NCBI RefSeq assembly: GCF_000284095.1
Contig: NC_017068.1
Coordinates: 1,116,001-1,180,000, forward strand
Direction of reading: 5' to 3'
Source of the DNA: Selenomonas ruminantium subsp. lactilytica TAM6421
Lineage (GTDB): Bacteria; Bacillota; Negativicutes; Selenomonadales; Selenomonadaceae
Length of the DNA stretch: 64,000 nt
Every line of letters begins with the position of its first letter. The stretch's first letter is position 1. Shown here piece after piece: positions 53,014 through 60,870 of the stretch. Below the pieces are notes generated by a model. That model searched no databases, had not been told where the DNA came from, and worked only from the letters and a program-made list of their open reading frames with translations. The translations under genes and the position numbers were made by a program.

Positions 53014-53950
53014 TCAACTTACCAATCGTGATTCTCTAGCAACGCTCGCCTTGTAAAGTTTTTCGAAGTCATCTGGCGAAAGATATCCACAATGGCTGTA
53101 AATCCGCTTTGTGTTGTAAAATGCTTCAATATACTCAAAAATTAGGCCGTGAGCATGATTAAAATCCCGGATTCTAAAGCGGTTCAGCCATTCACGCTTT
53201 ATCAATGCGTGAAATGACTCGATACAGGCATTATCCCATGGATAAGCTTTCTTGGAATAGCTCCGCTGCATTCGTGCGGTGGCCTTCTTATATTCTTTAG
53301 CTACGTATTGGCTGCCTCGGTCTGAGTGGATAATCAGTGGTAAATCGAGGTTGCGGCGTAATTTCGCTTTTTGAATTGTTTCCGTTACGCAGCTTACTTC
53401 TAAGCTGTCAGAAAGCGTCCATGCGATGATTTTGCGAGAGTACAAGTCCATAATGCTGGTCAAGTATACAAATCCGTCAATTGTCCATACATAAGTGATG
53501 TCTGAACACCAAACCGCATTAGGCCGTTCCAGATTAAATTGTTCATCCAAGATGTTCTGCAGACTGTCACTGAAGTCTGGATCAACGGTAGTTGGAACCC
53601 AGGGCTTAACCTATTGAGCACGAAGCCCCATCTGGCGCATATACTGACCTACAGTCCTTTCAGAGATGATTTCTCCGGCTTTACGCAGTTCTGATGTGAT
53701 TTTAGATGCACCATAATTTTGATGAGACTCATCGTAGATTCGCTGGATTTGTTCTTTTACTTCCTGTCGCCTTATTGATGTGTCTGATGGCAGACGATGG
53801 CGCCAAGCGTTATAGCCCGAGCGTGAAACGCCAAGTTTTCGCAGCATTCCGGAGACGGAAATAGGGCGTCCTTCTTCTTTTGCAATTTCCGCCTGTTCAG
53901 AGACCTGAAGATAAATGGCCTCTGTTATTTTCCCAGAATGCTGATGGCTT
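53014..53950 (-). pseudogene. IS3-family transposase orfB with an in-frame amber codon
   Basis: The DDE integrase-type transposase. Reading on the minus strand from the frameshift region: QAEIAKEEGRPISVSGMLRK, GVSRSGYNAWRHR, then SEMRTVGQYMRQMGLRAQ-type sequence, a TAG at 53611-53613, and VKPWVPTTVDPDF in the same frame. Relatives have AQW at this point, so TGG has become TAG. Beyond it the catalytic domain is complete: WCSDITYVW (first Asp), IHSDRGSQY (second Asp) and YPWDNACIESFHALIKRE (Glu). Only this one lesion is visible. Confidence 0.85.
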
Positions 53951-54209
53951 TTTTTAACACGTCAAGTGCGTCTTTCGTATCGCGCAATTCACGGCGTAAT
54001 CTGGCAATTTCTTTCTGTTCATCGGATTCGTAGTTGCCGGAACCTCTTACAACGATATCGCCGGAGTCACGAAGTTCTTTGCGCCACTTGGTCAAAGTGC
54101 TGTAACCGATGCCAAGGTTATTGGCACAGCCACGCAAGCCAAGCTCCTTATGATCTTCGTAATATTGAATTGCGTCAAGTTTAAACTGTTTGTCATGTTG
54201 TTTAGCCAT
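53925..54209 (-). CDS. IS3-family transposase orfA (helix-turn-helix)
   Basis: A 94-residue protein starting MAKQHDKQFKLDAIQYYEDH, with LGLRGCANNLGIGYSTLTKWRKEL (helix-turn-helix, residues about 23-46) and a C-terminal leucine-zipper-like helix (EIARLRRELRDTKDALDVLKKA). The frame extends to 54254, but ATG 54209 has AGGAGG 8 bases before it. It binds IS ends and, through -1 frameshifting at A7G, would be fused to OrfB. Confidence 0.9.
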   Translation of the reverse strand: MAKQHDKQFKLDAIQYYEDHKELGLRGCANNLGIGYSTLTKWRKELRDSGDIVVRGSGNYESDEQKEIARLRRELRDTKDALDVLKKAISILGK

Positions 54210-54323
54210 TCTGAAATCCTCCTCAAGATAGGTACATATATTGTACCATGTCATGAACTTATTTAGGATTTCTCATTTTGACTTGTACTATTTATATTCT
54301 AACTCCACCTGTCACTTAAAAGG

Positions 54324-54354
54324 GGGCTGATCAGTCATTTTGACTGGTCAGCCC
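54324..54354. terminator. hairpin with two TGAC-type palindromes
   Basis: A stem GGGCTGATCAGTCA (54324-54337) against TGACTGGTCAGCCC (54341-54354) with a 3-base loop. The two 10-base palindromes start 13 bases apart, as at 30168/30181. The following TTTGCTGTT is only weakly T-rich; on the minus strand CCTTTT follows. It may be a terminator or a protein-binding site. Confidence 0.5.
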
Positions 54355-54532
54355 TTTGCTGTTCGTGATATACTATATGTAAAGCTTTTTGTGCGATATA
54401 AAGATATGATTGTGAGACTAACTTACACTACAGTTGTTGACCGGTCAATGGTTATCTGTCGAGTTACAGATTGAAAAGAGTTGGCCATGACAGATACAAC
54501 GCTATAGAAAATTGAAGAAGCATGAGGATTTG

Positions 54533-54754
54533 ATGATTATGAATCAGGAAAGCATGGAATTTGTAGTCTACATGATTCACGCTTGTGCCAACAAGTGGAA
54601 CATGTCTCCTAAGCAGGTATACCATAAATTGCAGGAGACTGGCTGTATTGATGAATACTTAGTACCTAATTATGATATTCTCCACACGCAAGGGAGCGGC
54701 TATTTGGTAGATGACATTAGAGAATACTTACGGATTAGAGGTGTGGTGGTATGA
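54533..54754 (+). CDS. DUF3791 family small protein
   Basis: A 73-residue protein: MESMEFVVYMIHACANKWNM, then SPKQVYHKLQETGCIDEYLV, PNYDILHTQGSGYLVDDIRE and YLRIRGVVV. This is the DUF3791 pattern. Such proteins are regularly encoded just before a DUF3990 gene, as here (ATGA overlap). Starts at 54533 and 54539 are both possible; GAGGAT (54524-54529) is near. It may be an antitoxin or chaperone for the following protein (inference). It stands downstream of the IS and of a single TGACCGGTCA at 54438-54447. Confidence 0.75.
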   Translation: MIMNQESMEFVVYMIHACANKWNMSPKQVYHKLQETGCIDEYLVPNYDILHTQGSGYLVDDIREYLRIRGVVV

Positions 54755-55230
54755 TGGTCTATCACGGCTCGACAGAGATAATCAAAAAGCCGGATGTCTT
54801 GCATTCGTATCGGCTTCTTGATTTCGGCCAGGGGTTTTATGTGACTACAGTTAAGGAACAGGCTATGCGATGGGCAAGGCGTAAGGCTGGCTTGCAAAAG
54901 GATAAGTCCGGTATTGTGAATTGTTATCAGATGACTGAAGACACTGACGACTTGCGTCATAAGACTTTTTCAGAGGACTTGATAGAGTGGATTGATTTTG
55001 TCTGCAAGTGCAGGGATGGGAATATGGGTTATAAGGAGTATGACTTGATTTCTGGCAAGGTGGCAAATGACAAGGTGTTTCGGGTGGTAGACTTGTACCG
55101 TACAGGAATTTGGGATAAGGATAGAGCGTTGAAGGAAATCAAAGCCTATCCCAATTATGACCAGATAGCATTTATAACACAGAAAGCCATCGATAAGTTA
55201 CTGATATACGATTCTTACATTGAGGTGTGA
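54751..55230 (+). CDS. DUF3990 protein, putative ADP-ribosyltransferase
   Basis: A 159-residue protein. It begins MVYHGSTEIIKKPDV, with the YHGS motif (candidate NAD-binding His), then LLDFGQGFYVTTVKEQAMRW near 25-44 and YDQIAFITQKAIDKLLIYDS near 136-155. YDLISGKVANDKVF is near 96. The H...Y...Q spacing and the HGS/FGxGFYxT motifs fit the ADP-ribosyltransferase-like fold proposed for DUF3990. The target is unknown. It overlaps the DUF3791 gene by four bases and is 3 bases from the next gene; the three look like one translated cassette, with a toxin-like role as inference. Confidence 0.72.
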   Translation: MMVYHGSTEIIKKPDVLHSYRLLDFGQGFYVTTVKEQAMRWARRKAGLQKDKSGIVNCYQMTEDTDDLRHKTFSEDLIEWIDFVCKCRDGNMGYKEYDLISGKVANDKVFRVVDLYRTGIWDKDRALKEIKAYPNYDQIAFITQKAIDKLLIYDSYIEV

Positions 55231-55233
55231 GCC

Positions 55234-55464
55234 ATGGATGAGAATGTTTTGGAACAGGTCTATCAGGAAAAATTGGAAGAACGCATCATTGCGCAAATAG
55301 CCAAGGAGAAAGCGATTCCTTTGGAAAAAGCCATGCGCATATACTATAGCAGTGAACTAGCGGATAAGATTCATCAGGGTATGGAAGGGGTTCAGTATTT
55401 GGATTATAAAGTATTGGTGCAGGTGTTGAACGAAACAGAACCTGAAAAGATGTGTTCTGACTAA
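55234..55464 (+). CDS. small third protein of the DUF3990 cassette
   Basis: A 76-residue soluble protein: LEQVYQEKLEERIIAQIAKE near 5-24, PLEKAMRIYYSSELADKIHQ near 29-48, then GVQYLDYKVLVQVLNE. The EKAM-IYY-SELADKI-QYLDYKVL pattern occurs beside DUF3791/DUF3990 genes, to my recollection, and may be a second DUF3791-type partner. It begins 3 bases after the DUF3990 stop. Function unknown; antitoxin is a guess from context. Confidence 0.65.
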   Translation: MDENVLEQVYQEKLEERIIAQIAKEKAIPLEKAMRIYYSSELADKIHQGMEGVQYLDYKVLVQVLNETEPEKMCSD

Positions 55465-55484
55465 GTGATGGATTCGGAGGTAAG

Positions 55485-55976
55485 ATGGCAATAATTGATT
55501 TTGCCAAGGCGCGGGAGGCGCGGTTGGCGAAGGCTGCGAGGACGAAGGCAGAACCTTATGCGCGGTATACGGCGATGCTGGAGGCGTTGGACAAGGAAGA
55601 TTTGACCGCAATGGAGAGTATTGCGCAGGTCCATGCCTTGCAGATGGCTTATAGGATCGTGGAGCACAGTCCGTATTGGGGGACGAAGCAGGGGGATTTT
55701 TTCCTGCAGACCTGGTCGGCATTGGAAGCGGTGGTGCCTGTGGTCGGTGATCTGATCATCGCCAACAGCTTCGTTGACAGTTCGGTTCGCTTGCGCGGGC
55801 AAAGGTATACGTCCAATGAGGTTGGGCTATGGGCGGCGCGGCGGATGATCTTGGATTATCTGCTGATTCTGATTGATGACAACAGCCGGCCAGATGATTG
55901 GCTGGATATCCGCGATAAGCAGCCCTTGCAAAATGTGTTTGCGCATTTGGGTTATAATATTGACCGGTCAAATTGA
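55485..55976 (+). CDS. hypothetical helical protein
   Basis: A 163-residue protein, not recognised. The N-terminal 40 residues are basic and alanine-rich (FAKAREARLAKAARTKAEPY). The rest is helical with some hydrophobic stretches (ALEAVVPVVGDLIIANSFVD) but no clear membrane helix. GGAGG precedes ATG 55485, and its composition is GC-rich like core genes, unlike the island. The last codons and the stop lie inside a pair of TGACnnGTCA palindromes (55961 and 55974). Confidence 0.6.
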   Translation: MAIIDFAKAREARLAKAARTKAEPYARYTAMLEALDKEDLTAMESIAQVHALQMAYRIVEHSPYWGTKQGDFFLQTWSALEAVVPVVGDLIIANSFVDSSVRLRGQRYTSNEVGLWAARRMILDYLLILIDDNSRPDDWLDIRDKQPLQNVFAHLGYNIDRSN

Positions 55977-55983
55977 CACGTCA

Positions 55984-56019
55984 AAAAGTGGTGGAGTCAC
56001 GATGGGCTCCACCACTTTT
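55984..56019. terminator. bidirectional terminator
   Basis: A perfect 13-bp stem, AAAAGTGGTGGAG (55984-55996) against CTCCACCACTTTT (56007-56019). It separates the plus-strand hypothetical gene from the convergent secreted-protein gene. Confidence 0.85.
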
Positions 56020-56042
56020 GTATGCAATTGACTATAAGCGCA

Positions 56043-56921
56043 TTATCCTTGCGGGGATTTCACGAACTCCAGAAGGTGCCCGCTGTTTTCTTTCTGGTCC
56101 TGCCAGGTCAGGGTGCCATTGCGGAGGACGAAAACGCTGGAACCATCGTCGTAGACCTTTTTATCTGTGCCGGTGCCTTTTTCCGTATAGGTGTAATCTA
56201 TGCGGGTGCCGTCGTGGTTGCTGAAGAGTATGGCGCTGAAGTTGTCGTAGGTGCAGTGGTAAGTCCAGCGGCTGCCATCGGCGGCGCTGCTGGCCCATTG
56301 GATTTCCACGAGGTAGCCGGAACGTTCCCGGCTGATCACTGCCGTACAGCGGCTGCAGCTCCAGATGCCCAGGTAATCATCTGCCTTTATGCCTGCGCTG
56401 GTGGTGTCATAGCCATTTTCCGCATAGCGCGTGAAATGGATGGCCCCGTCATGTCCGGAACGAAGGTCTGTCTGTGTGGCGGTGTTTTCGTCTTTGGGGA
56501 ATGCTGCCCATAGTTCATTGGCACTGTTGAAAGCAGAGTACCAGGGAGAAGCGGTGTCCTTATCCTCAAGGACGATGCCGCCGCTTTCATGAAAAGAGTA
56601 CCAAAGGGATTTTGAGCCGTCCGGATGTTTTTCGCTGGTCACCTTGACTTTTCCGAAGGCTTTGCCATCTGGGGAAATCAATTCATAGGTGCCATCGGCA
56701 TAGATGGTCAGAGTTCTGGCGTTGGGGGCATCTGCTTCGTGCCAGATGCCGGCAATGGGCTGGATGCTGCCTTTCTTGACTGGTTTCAAGTTCTGGGCTT
56801 TTGGCATTTTGCTGTCAGCTGCCATAACTGGTTCTGCTTCGACAATTCCGCCGAAAAGACAGGCTGCCAGGCCTAATGCCAGCGCGGGACGAAATGGTTT
56901 CCATAAGGGGTTGCTGTTCAT
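56043..56921 (-). CDS. secreted protein, paralogue 1
   Basis: A 292-residue exported protein of no family I know. The signal peptide is MNSNPLWKPFRPALALGLAA followed by CLFGGIVEAEPVMAADS, with cleavage probably after AxA near residue 36. The mature part has KGSIQPIAGIWHEADAPNAR, SLWYSFHESGGIVLEDKD, WAAFPKDENTATQTDLRSGHDG and a C-x2-C in YLGIWSCSRCTAV. It is beta-rich by appearance. ATG 56921 follows GGGAGGT. A clear paralogue lies at 60871-61740. The organism appears to have an outer membrane, so it may act in the periplasm (inference). Confidence 0.75.
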   Translation of the reverse strand: MNSNPLWKPFRPALALGLAACLFGGIVEAEPVMAADSKMPKAQNLKPVKKGSIQPIAGIWHEADAPNARTLTIYADGTYELISPDGKAFGKVKVTSEKHPDGSKSLWYSFHESGGIVLEDKDTASPWYSAFNSANELWAAFPKDENTATQTDLRSGHDGAIHFTRYAENGYDTTSAGIKADDYLGIWSCSRCTAVISRERSGYLVEIQWASSAADGSRWTYHCTYDNFSAILFSNHDGTRIDYTYTEKGTGTDKKVYDDGSSVFVLRNGTLTWQDQKENSGHLLEFVKSPQG

Positions 56922-56945
56922 GATTTGGTTCACCTCCCAATTTCT

Positions 56946-56973
56946 ATTATACAGGATTCTTGATAAAAGACAA
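56946..56973 (-). promoter_or_regulatory. promoter of secreted paralogue 1
   Basis: On the minus strand, TTGTCT (56973-56968), a 16-base spacer and TATAAT (56951-56946), 25 bases before the ATG. The paralogue at 61740 has the same TATAAT at the same distance, with a weaker -35. Confidence 0.65.
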
Positions 56974-57010
56974 ACTATTTAGAATCTTATAGATACGTAT
57001 TTTATAGAAT

Positions 57011-57054
57011 AACGCCGCCAGCTTTGCATCTATGGCAGAACAGCTGGCGGCGTT
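57011..57054 (-). terminator. terminator of the LUD-domain gene
   Basis: A 13-bp GC-rich stem, AACGCCGCCAGCT (57011-57023) against AGCTGGCGGCGTT (57042-57054), directly after the stop codon of the LUD gene on the minus strand. Confidence 0.75.
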
Positions 57055-57057
57055 TAT

Positions 57058-57687
57058 TTAGAAGCCTAAGTTATCGTTAACCAGGATTACCTGAATGCGG
57101 CCCTTGTGCAGGGAGTAGCGGGTAATCAGGAACTGGCAGCAGATGGTGTCGGGACTCTTGCAGTCGAAGCAGGCACCGGTTTTGGCGCAGGGGGTGCTCA
57201 GGCCGAAGCGCTGGGCATTGATGGGAGCGGCCACGTTGCGGGCCCGCTTCATAGCGCCGTCCAGATCGTCGCAGACCTTGTTGAGCCCCACGATGAAGAG
57301 CACTTTTTTCGGCCCTTGCGCGATGGCGGATACGCGGTTGGCATTGCCGTCGATGTTGACTAGTATGCCGTCCTGCGTCATGGCGTTGGTGCTGGAGAGG
57401 AATACATCAGCATCATAGGCCATCAGCATGGCTTTGCGTTTGTCTTCCACTTTGTCGCGGTCGATGAAGTTGTAGTCCTCCGTGGTTAGGGCTTCCGTCA
57501 GGCCAATTTCGTGGACGCTCATGGCGCCGCCCATGGTAACGGTGCTGCCTTTGGGGATGAGTTCCAGAGCCAGCTTCAGGGCTTCTTTCTTGTCCTTGGC
57601 ATAAAAGCCTTCCATATTGCGAGATTGCAGGCCTTTGATTACTGTCTGGGCCAGCAGTTCATTGCGCTTGCGGATGTTTTCGTTCAT
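57058..57687 (-). CDS. LUD-domain protein (YkgG/LutC-like)
   Basis: A 209-residue protein of the LUD family (DUF162). It has NMEGFYAKDKKEALKLALEL near 24-43, PKGSTVTMGGAMSVHEIGLTEAL near 45-67, MLMAYDADVFLSSTNAMTQDG near 87-107 and ACFDCKSPDTICCQF with several Cys near 173-187. LutC-type proteins take part in lactate oxidation, but single LUD proteins with this Cys-rich end occur alone and their role is open. AGGAGG precedes ATG 57687. No lutA or lutB is nearby. Confidence 0.85.
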   Translation of the reverse strand: MNENIRKRNELLAQTVIKGLQSRNMEGFYAKDKKEALKLALELIPKGSTVTMGGAMSVHEIGLTEALTTEDYNFIDRDKVEDKRKAMLMAYDADVFLSSTNAMTQDGILVNIDGNANRVSAIAQGPKKVLFIVGLNKVCDDLDGAMKRARNVAAPINAQRFGLSTPCAKTGACFDCKSPDTICCQFLITRYSLHKGRIQVILVNDNLGF

Positions 57688-57713
57688 TTAGCTTTCCTCC
57701 TATTAATAAACAC

Positions 57714-58082
57714 ATGCATTTTAATTTCGCCATATTCTATGGCATTTCCTGCTTTTGGCAAGGAAATACGTTGGATTTATTGACAGGTCAGGGGATTTAC
57801 TATAGCATGAAATTCGATTCCTGGGTGTCCATTGCCTATGCAGGTGTTCTTTCTACGGGCGTGGCCTTTACCTTGCAGATCGTGGGACAAAAATACGCCG
57901 CTCCCAGTGAAGCGGCGGTAATCATGAGTTTTGAAGCGGTGTTCGGCGCTTTGGCCAGCTTCGTGGTCCTGGGCGAACAGATGAGCACGGCCCAGCTCTG
58001 TGGCTGCCTGCTGATGTTTGCCGGAGTAATTGTCAGTCAGCTGCGCACGATCATGCAAAAGAAACATGCTCCCGCTAAATAA
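57714..58082 (+). pseudogene. 3' remnant of an EamA-family transporter gene
   Basis: About 100 codons match the last four helices of a drug/metabolite transporter: WVSIAYAGVLSTGVAFTLQI, VGQKYAAPSEAAVIMSFEAVFG and GEQMSTAQLCGCLLMFAGVIVSQL. Intact members have about 300 residues. Upstream of about 57780 the frame no longer looks like the family and runs into the LUD gene start region. TGACAGGTCA at 57781-57790 marks the point where similarity begins. There is no suitable start, so it is probably dead. Confidence 0.7.
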
Positions 58083-58178
58083 GAACTGGTTCTTTTGCCA
58101 GAGCTTTGCTGCATCTAATCTGTTTCTAACCTGGCTGTGCGATAATCGATGCAGGAATAATAGTGAGGTGAGAAATCC

Positions 58179-59900
58179 ATGGGCAAGAAATCCATCATGA
58201 ATTTTCGCTATCTGCGGGAAAATTACCGGGAAATCCTGCGGGAATATGGCAGGACCTTGGGCGAGCGTTTCCCGGAGGCGGCAGTGCTCAATCTGCTGAT
58301 ACTGATCTATCAGGGCGGGATGCTCTGGGCTTATAAGGTGGAAGAGTTTGAGGAAGACTGGCTGATTTGGACGGCGCGGCTGTCGGTGCTGCTGCTGGTG
58401 GCCGTGGCGGCGGAACTATGGCGTGAACGCAGGCCGGAGTGGTCTCCCGGGCGGTATCGCTGGAAAATTGCCTGCCTGCTTGCGGTCTGGCTTATCGTGT
58501 ATGAAGCGGGCCGGAACTTTTTTCAGGGCTTTGAGGAGGCCATGTTTTATCTGGCAACCCCGCTTGTCTGGTCCTGTCTGATTTTCTATCTGCTGCTGCC
58601 GCAGGCAAAGGAGCGGCAGAGCCAGCAGCTGCGCAGCTGTGTCAGCGCGCTGGTCAGCGCCGGGGGAATTGGCATGCTGCTGTCCCTGTTGGTGGGTATC
58701 TGCCTGGCGGCAGTGCAGGTACTGTTGGTGGAAGTTCCCACGGAAGTCGACATCTTCCTGCTGGGCGTCGTGCCTTTTGCTTGTGCGGTCAGTATTGCCC
58801 TGTGTCTGCTGCCCAGGGCTGAGGTTGCCACGGAGCCGGCCGAGCCAATCCTTAATCGGATTGTCATGGGGCTGGTCCTGCCCTGCTATGTATTTTTGCT
58901 GGTCATCCTTTATCTCTATATTGGCAAGATCATTTGGCAGCAGTCCATGCCGGTGGGCGAAATGAACTGGTATGCCTCGCTGGCCTTGCTGGGTTATGGC
59001 TTTTTCTATTTTTTCTGGAACGACATGCCTAAGAACTGGTTTGACCGGTTCATGAAGTGGGGGCTTGTCTGGTTCCTGCCCATCCTGCTGGTTCAGCTGT
59101 ATGGCGTGTGGATTCGCTATGCGGCCTATGGGCTGACGACGCTGCGCTATCTGTCCATGCTCTGCACGGGCTTCGGCGTACTGTTTCTGGCCTTTCGCTT
59201 CCTGCGGCAGGGCATCCGGCAGCTGTTTCTGGTGGCTGCCGTGCTGGTGGCTGTGTTTTCCTTGTCGCCGCTCAATGTGATGCGGGTGCCCCTGCATGAA
59301 CAGCAGGCTCGCCTGATTGACTTGCTGGTACAGGAGGGCTTGTATGCAGAGGGCAGGATTACGATGAGCCATCCGGTTTCCCCAGAACGGGCACAGGCGG
59401 TAAAAAGCTGTGTGGACTATATCTGCAGTTCAGGGGCGGATGAGCGGGAAGATTTCTGCCGTCAGGTCAAGGAAATTGAATGGAAGCAATACCTGCCGAA
59501 GGAAACGGTCACGAAGAAAAGCTCGGGCATGGAACTGCCGCCCAAGGAAAAGGAAGACCGTGTGAGTTTCTTTCCCAGCCGGAAGGGGATTCCTCTGGCG
59601 GGGTACCAGTGGGCTTATCCCGTGAATATCAAGAAAGCGGTAGTGGTTATTCCGCTGGAAGAGGGTGAGCGGCGCGAGGTCGACCTCACGGATTATGCGG
59701 CCCGGTTGGTGGCTGCCCAGAGTGACGTTCCGTGGCAGGCAGGCAAATTCAAGAACTGCCGGGAAAAGCGCGTCATCCTCGATGAAGGCTATGTGCTGGA
59801 TGACCGTTCCCTGCTGTATTTTAGTGAGCTGACGGTTATCTTGGGCGAAGATGGCCAAATGAAGCGTATCAACGGGCGCGGCTATCTGCTCTTGAAGTGA
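58179..59900 (+). CDS. DUF4153 family membrane protein
   Basis: A 573-residue protein. About eleven hydrophobic segments lie between residues 40 and 370, then a soluble C-terminal part of about 200 residues (MSHPVSPERAQAVKSCVDYI and onward) with a DLTDYAARLVA region. The order fits DUF4153, a family of unknown function in Firmicutes and Bacteroidetes. GAGGTGA is 8 bases before ATG 58179. It shares the intergenic region with the EamA remnant and stands alone. Confidence 0.8.
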   Translation: MGKKSIMNFRYLRENYREILREYGRTLGERFPEAAVLNLLILIYQGGMLWAYKVEEFEEDWLIWTARLSVLLLVAVAAELWRERRPEWSPGRYRWKIACLLAVWLIVYEAGRNFFQGFEEAMFYLATPLVWSCLIFYLLLPQAKERQSQQLRSCVSALVSAGGIGMLLSLLVGICLAAVQVLLVEVPTEVDIFLLGVVPFACAVSIALCLLPRAEVATEPAEPILNRIVMGLVLPCYVFLLVILYLYIGKIIWQQSMPVGEMNWYASLALLGYGFFYFFWNDMPKNWFDRFMKWGLVWFLPILLVQLYGVWIRYAAYGLTTLRYLSMLCTGFGVLFLAFRFLRQGIRQLFLVAAVLVAVFSLSPLNVMRVPLHEQQARLIDLLVQEGLYAEGRITMSHPVSPERAQAVKSCVDYICSSGADEREDFCRQVKEIEWKQYLPKETVTKKSSGMELPPKEKEDRVSFFPSRKGIPLAGYQWAYPVNIKKAVVVIPLEEGERREVDLTDYAARLVAAQSDVPWQAGKFKNCREKRVILDEGYVLDDRSLLYFSELTVILGEDGQMKRINGRGYLLLK

Positions 59901-59913
59901 ATAAGGGCAAAAA

Positions 59914-59939
59914 AAGCCTTCCTCTCCAGGGGAAGGCTT
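59914..59939 (-). terminator. terminator of the deacetylase gene
   Basis: Stem AAGCCTTCC against GGAAGGCTT with an 8-base loop; on the minus strand seven T follow. In the plus direction it may also slow readthrough from the DUF4153 gene. Confidence 0.8.
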
Positions 59940-59957
59940 AGACTACAAACAGTTTGC

Positions 59958-60803
59958 TTAATTTTTCATCCAGCCAAAGCTTTCGAAGATGGGCTGGTAG
60001 CGTATGCGTTCGATGAAATCCTTGTTCGTGTCTTCGGTGTGAAAGATGGGAACGCGTTCCAAGGCGAAGATGTTGCTGGCTTTGTCCACGTTGCCGTATT
60101 TGATGGTGAAGGCGGCTTTGTAGCCAGCCTCTTTGACCATCTGGGCGATATGGAGGTTATAGGTGCCGGTGGGGTAGGCCACGTAGTTTACTGCGTGGCC
60201 CAGCTCGGTTTCGGCTTTTTTCTTGGAGTCCACGAGTTCGGAGCGCAGCTCGTCATCGGTGAGGTCGGTCATCGATTTGTGGTTGACCGTGTGGGATTCG
60301 ATGTTGATGCCGTTCTTATTCATCTCCCGCGCCTGATCCCAGCTTAGGTAGCCTTTTTTGTGGCGGTCGAGGAAACCGGTCACCACGAAGATGGTGGCTT
60401 TGAAATCGTATTTTTTGAGGATGGGGTAGGCATTGGTGTAATTGTCCTCATAACCATCGTCAAAGGTAATCAGCACGGGATTTTCCGGCAGCTGGCCATT
60501 GCCAGCCAGGGCTTCGTAGAGTTCATCGGGATTGATGGTATGGTAGCCGTTGTCATGGAGGTATTTCATCTGATTGTCAAAATCCTCCGGCCGTACGGAC
60601 AAAGAGATAAAGGTGTGGTCAATCTTGTGGTAGTTCAGCACCAGCACTTTCGTGCCGCTCTCGCTGTCCGCTACCATGGTCGCCTGCAAGGGCTTGGGCT
60701 GTTTTCCTAAAATGATAACGCCGGCAACTGCTGCAATGATGCAAAGCAGGGCAGCTATTTTCCAGATTCTTTTCTTGCGCAAGTTCATAGCTCCTTGTAT
60801 CAT
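59958..60803 (-). CDS. polysaccharide deacetylase (NodB family), membrane-anchored
   Basis: A 281-residue protein. Residues about 8-30 form an N-terminal membrane anchor (IWKIAALLCIIAAVAGVIIL). The NodB domain follows: VLVLNYHKIDH near 50, ITFDDGYEDNY near 112 (motif 1, catalytic Asp), IESHTVNHKSM near 171 (motif 2, the H-x3-H zinc ligands) and YPTGTYN near 205 (motif 3). It would remove acetyl groups from a surface or periplasmic glycan, such as poly-GlcNAc or peptidoglycan. Starts at 60803 and 60788 are possible; AAGGAG is too close to the second. Next upstream on this strand is secreted paralogue 2. Confidence 0.88.
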   Translation of the reverse strand: MIQGAMNLRKKRIWKIAALLCIIAAVAGVIILGKQPKPLQATMVADSESGTKVLVLNYHKIDHTFISLSVRPEDFDNQMKYLHDNGYHTINPDELYEALAGNGQLPENPVLITFDDGYEDNYTNAYPILKKYDFKATIFVVTGFLDRHKKGYLSWDQAREMNKNGINIESHTVNHKSMTDLTDDELRSELVDSKKKAETELGHAVNYVAYPTGTYNLHIAQMVKEAGYKAAFTIKYGNVDKASNIFALERVPIFHTEDTNKDFIERIRYQPIFESFGWMKN

Positions 60804-60870
60804 ATACTACCCTACAATTCTACAACGAAACGGGGCGCGATACAATACAGGGATTTATAATTTATTGAGG

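Larger units (their letters stand above)
52981..54289 (-). mobile_element. IS3-family insertion sequence
   Basis: A 1309-bp element. The ends match as an imperfect inverted repeat: AGTACAACATAAAATGAG at 52981 and AGTACAAGTCAAAATGAG read inward from 54289. The 4-base sequence ATTT flanks both sides (52977-52980 and 54290-54293) and fits a target duplication. It encodes the two-frame orfA/orfB of IS3-type elements on the minus strand, with an A7G slippery run at about 53948-53955 for the usual -1 frameshift. The orfB amber codon probably makes this copy inactive on its own. Confidence 0.88.
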
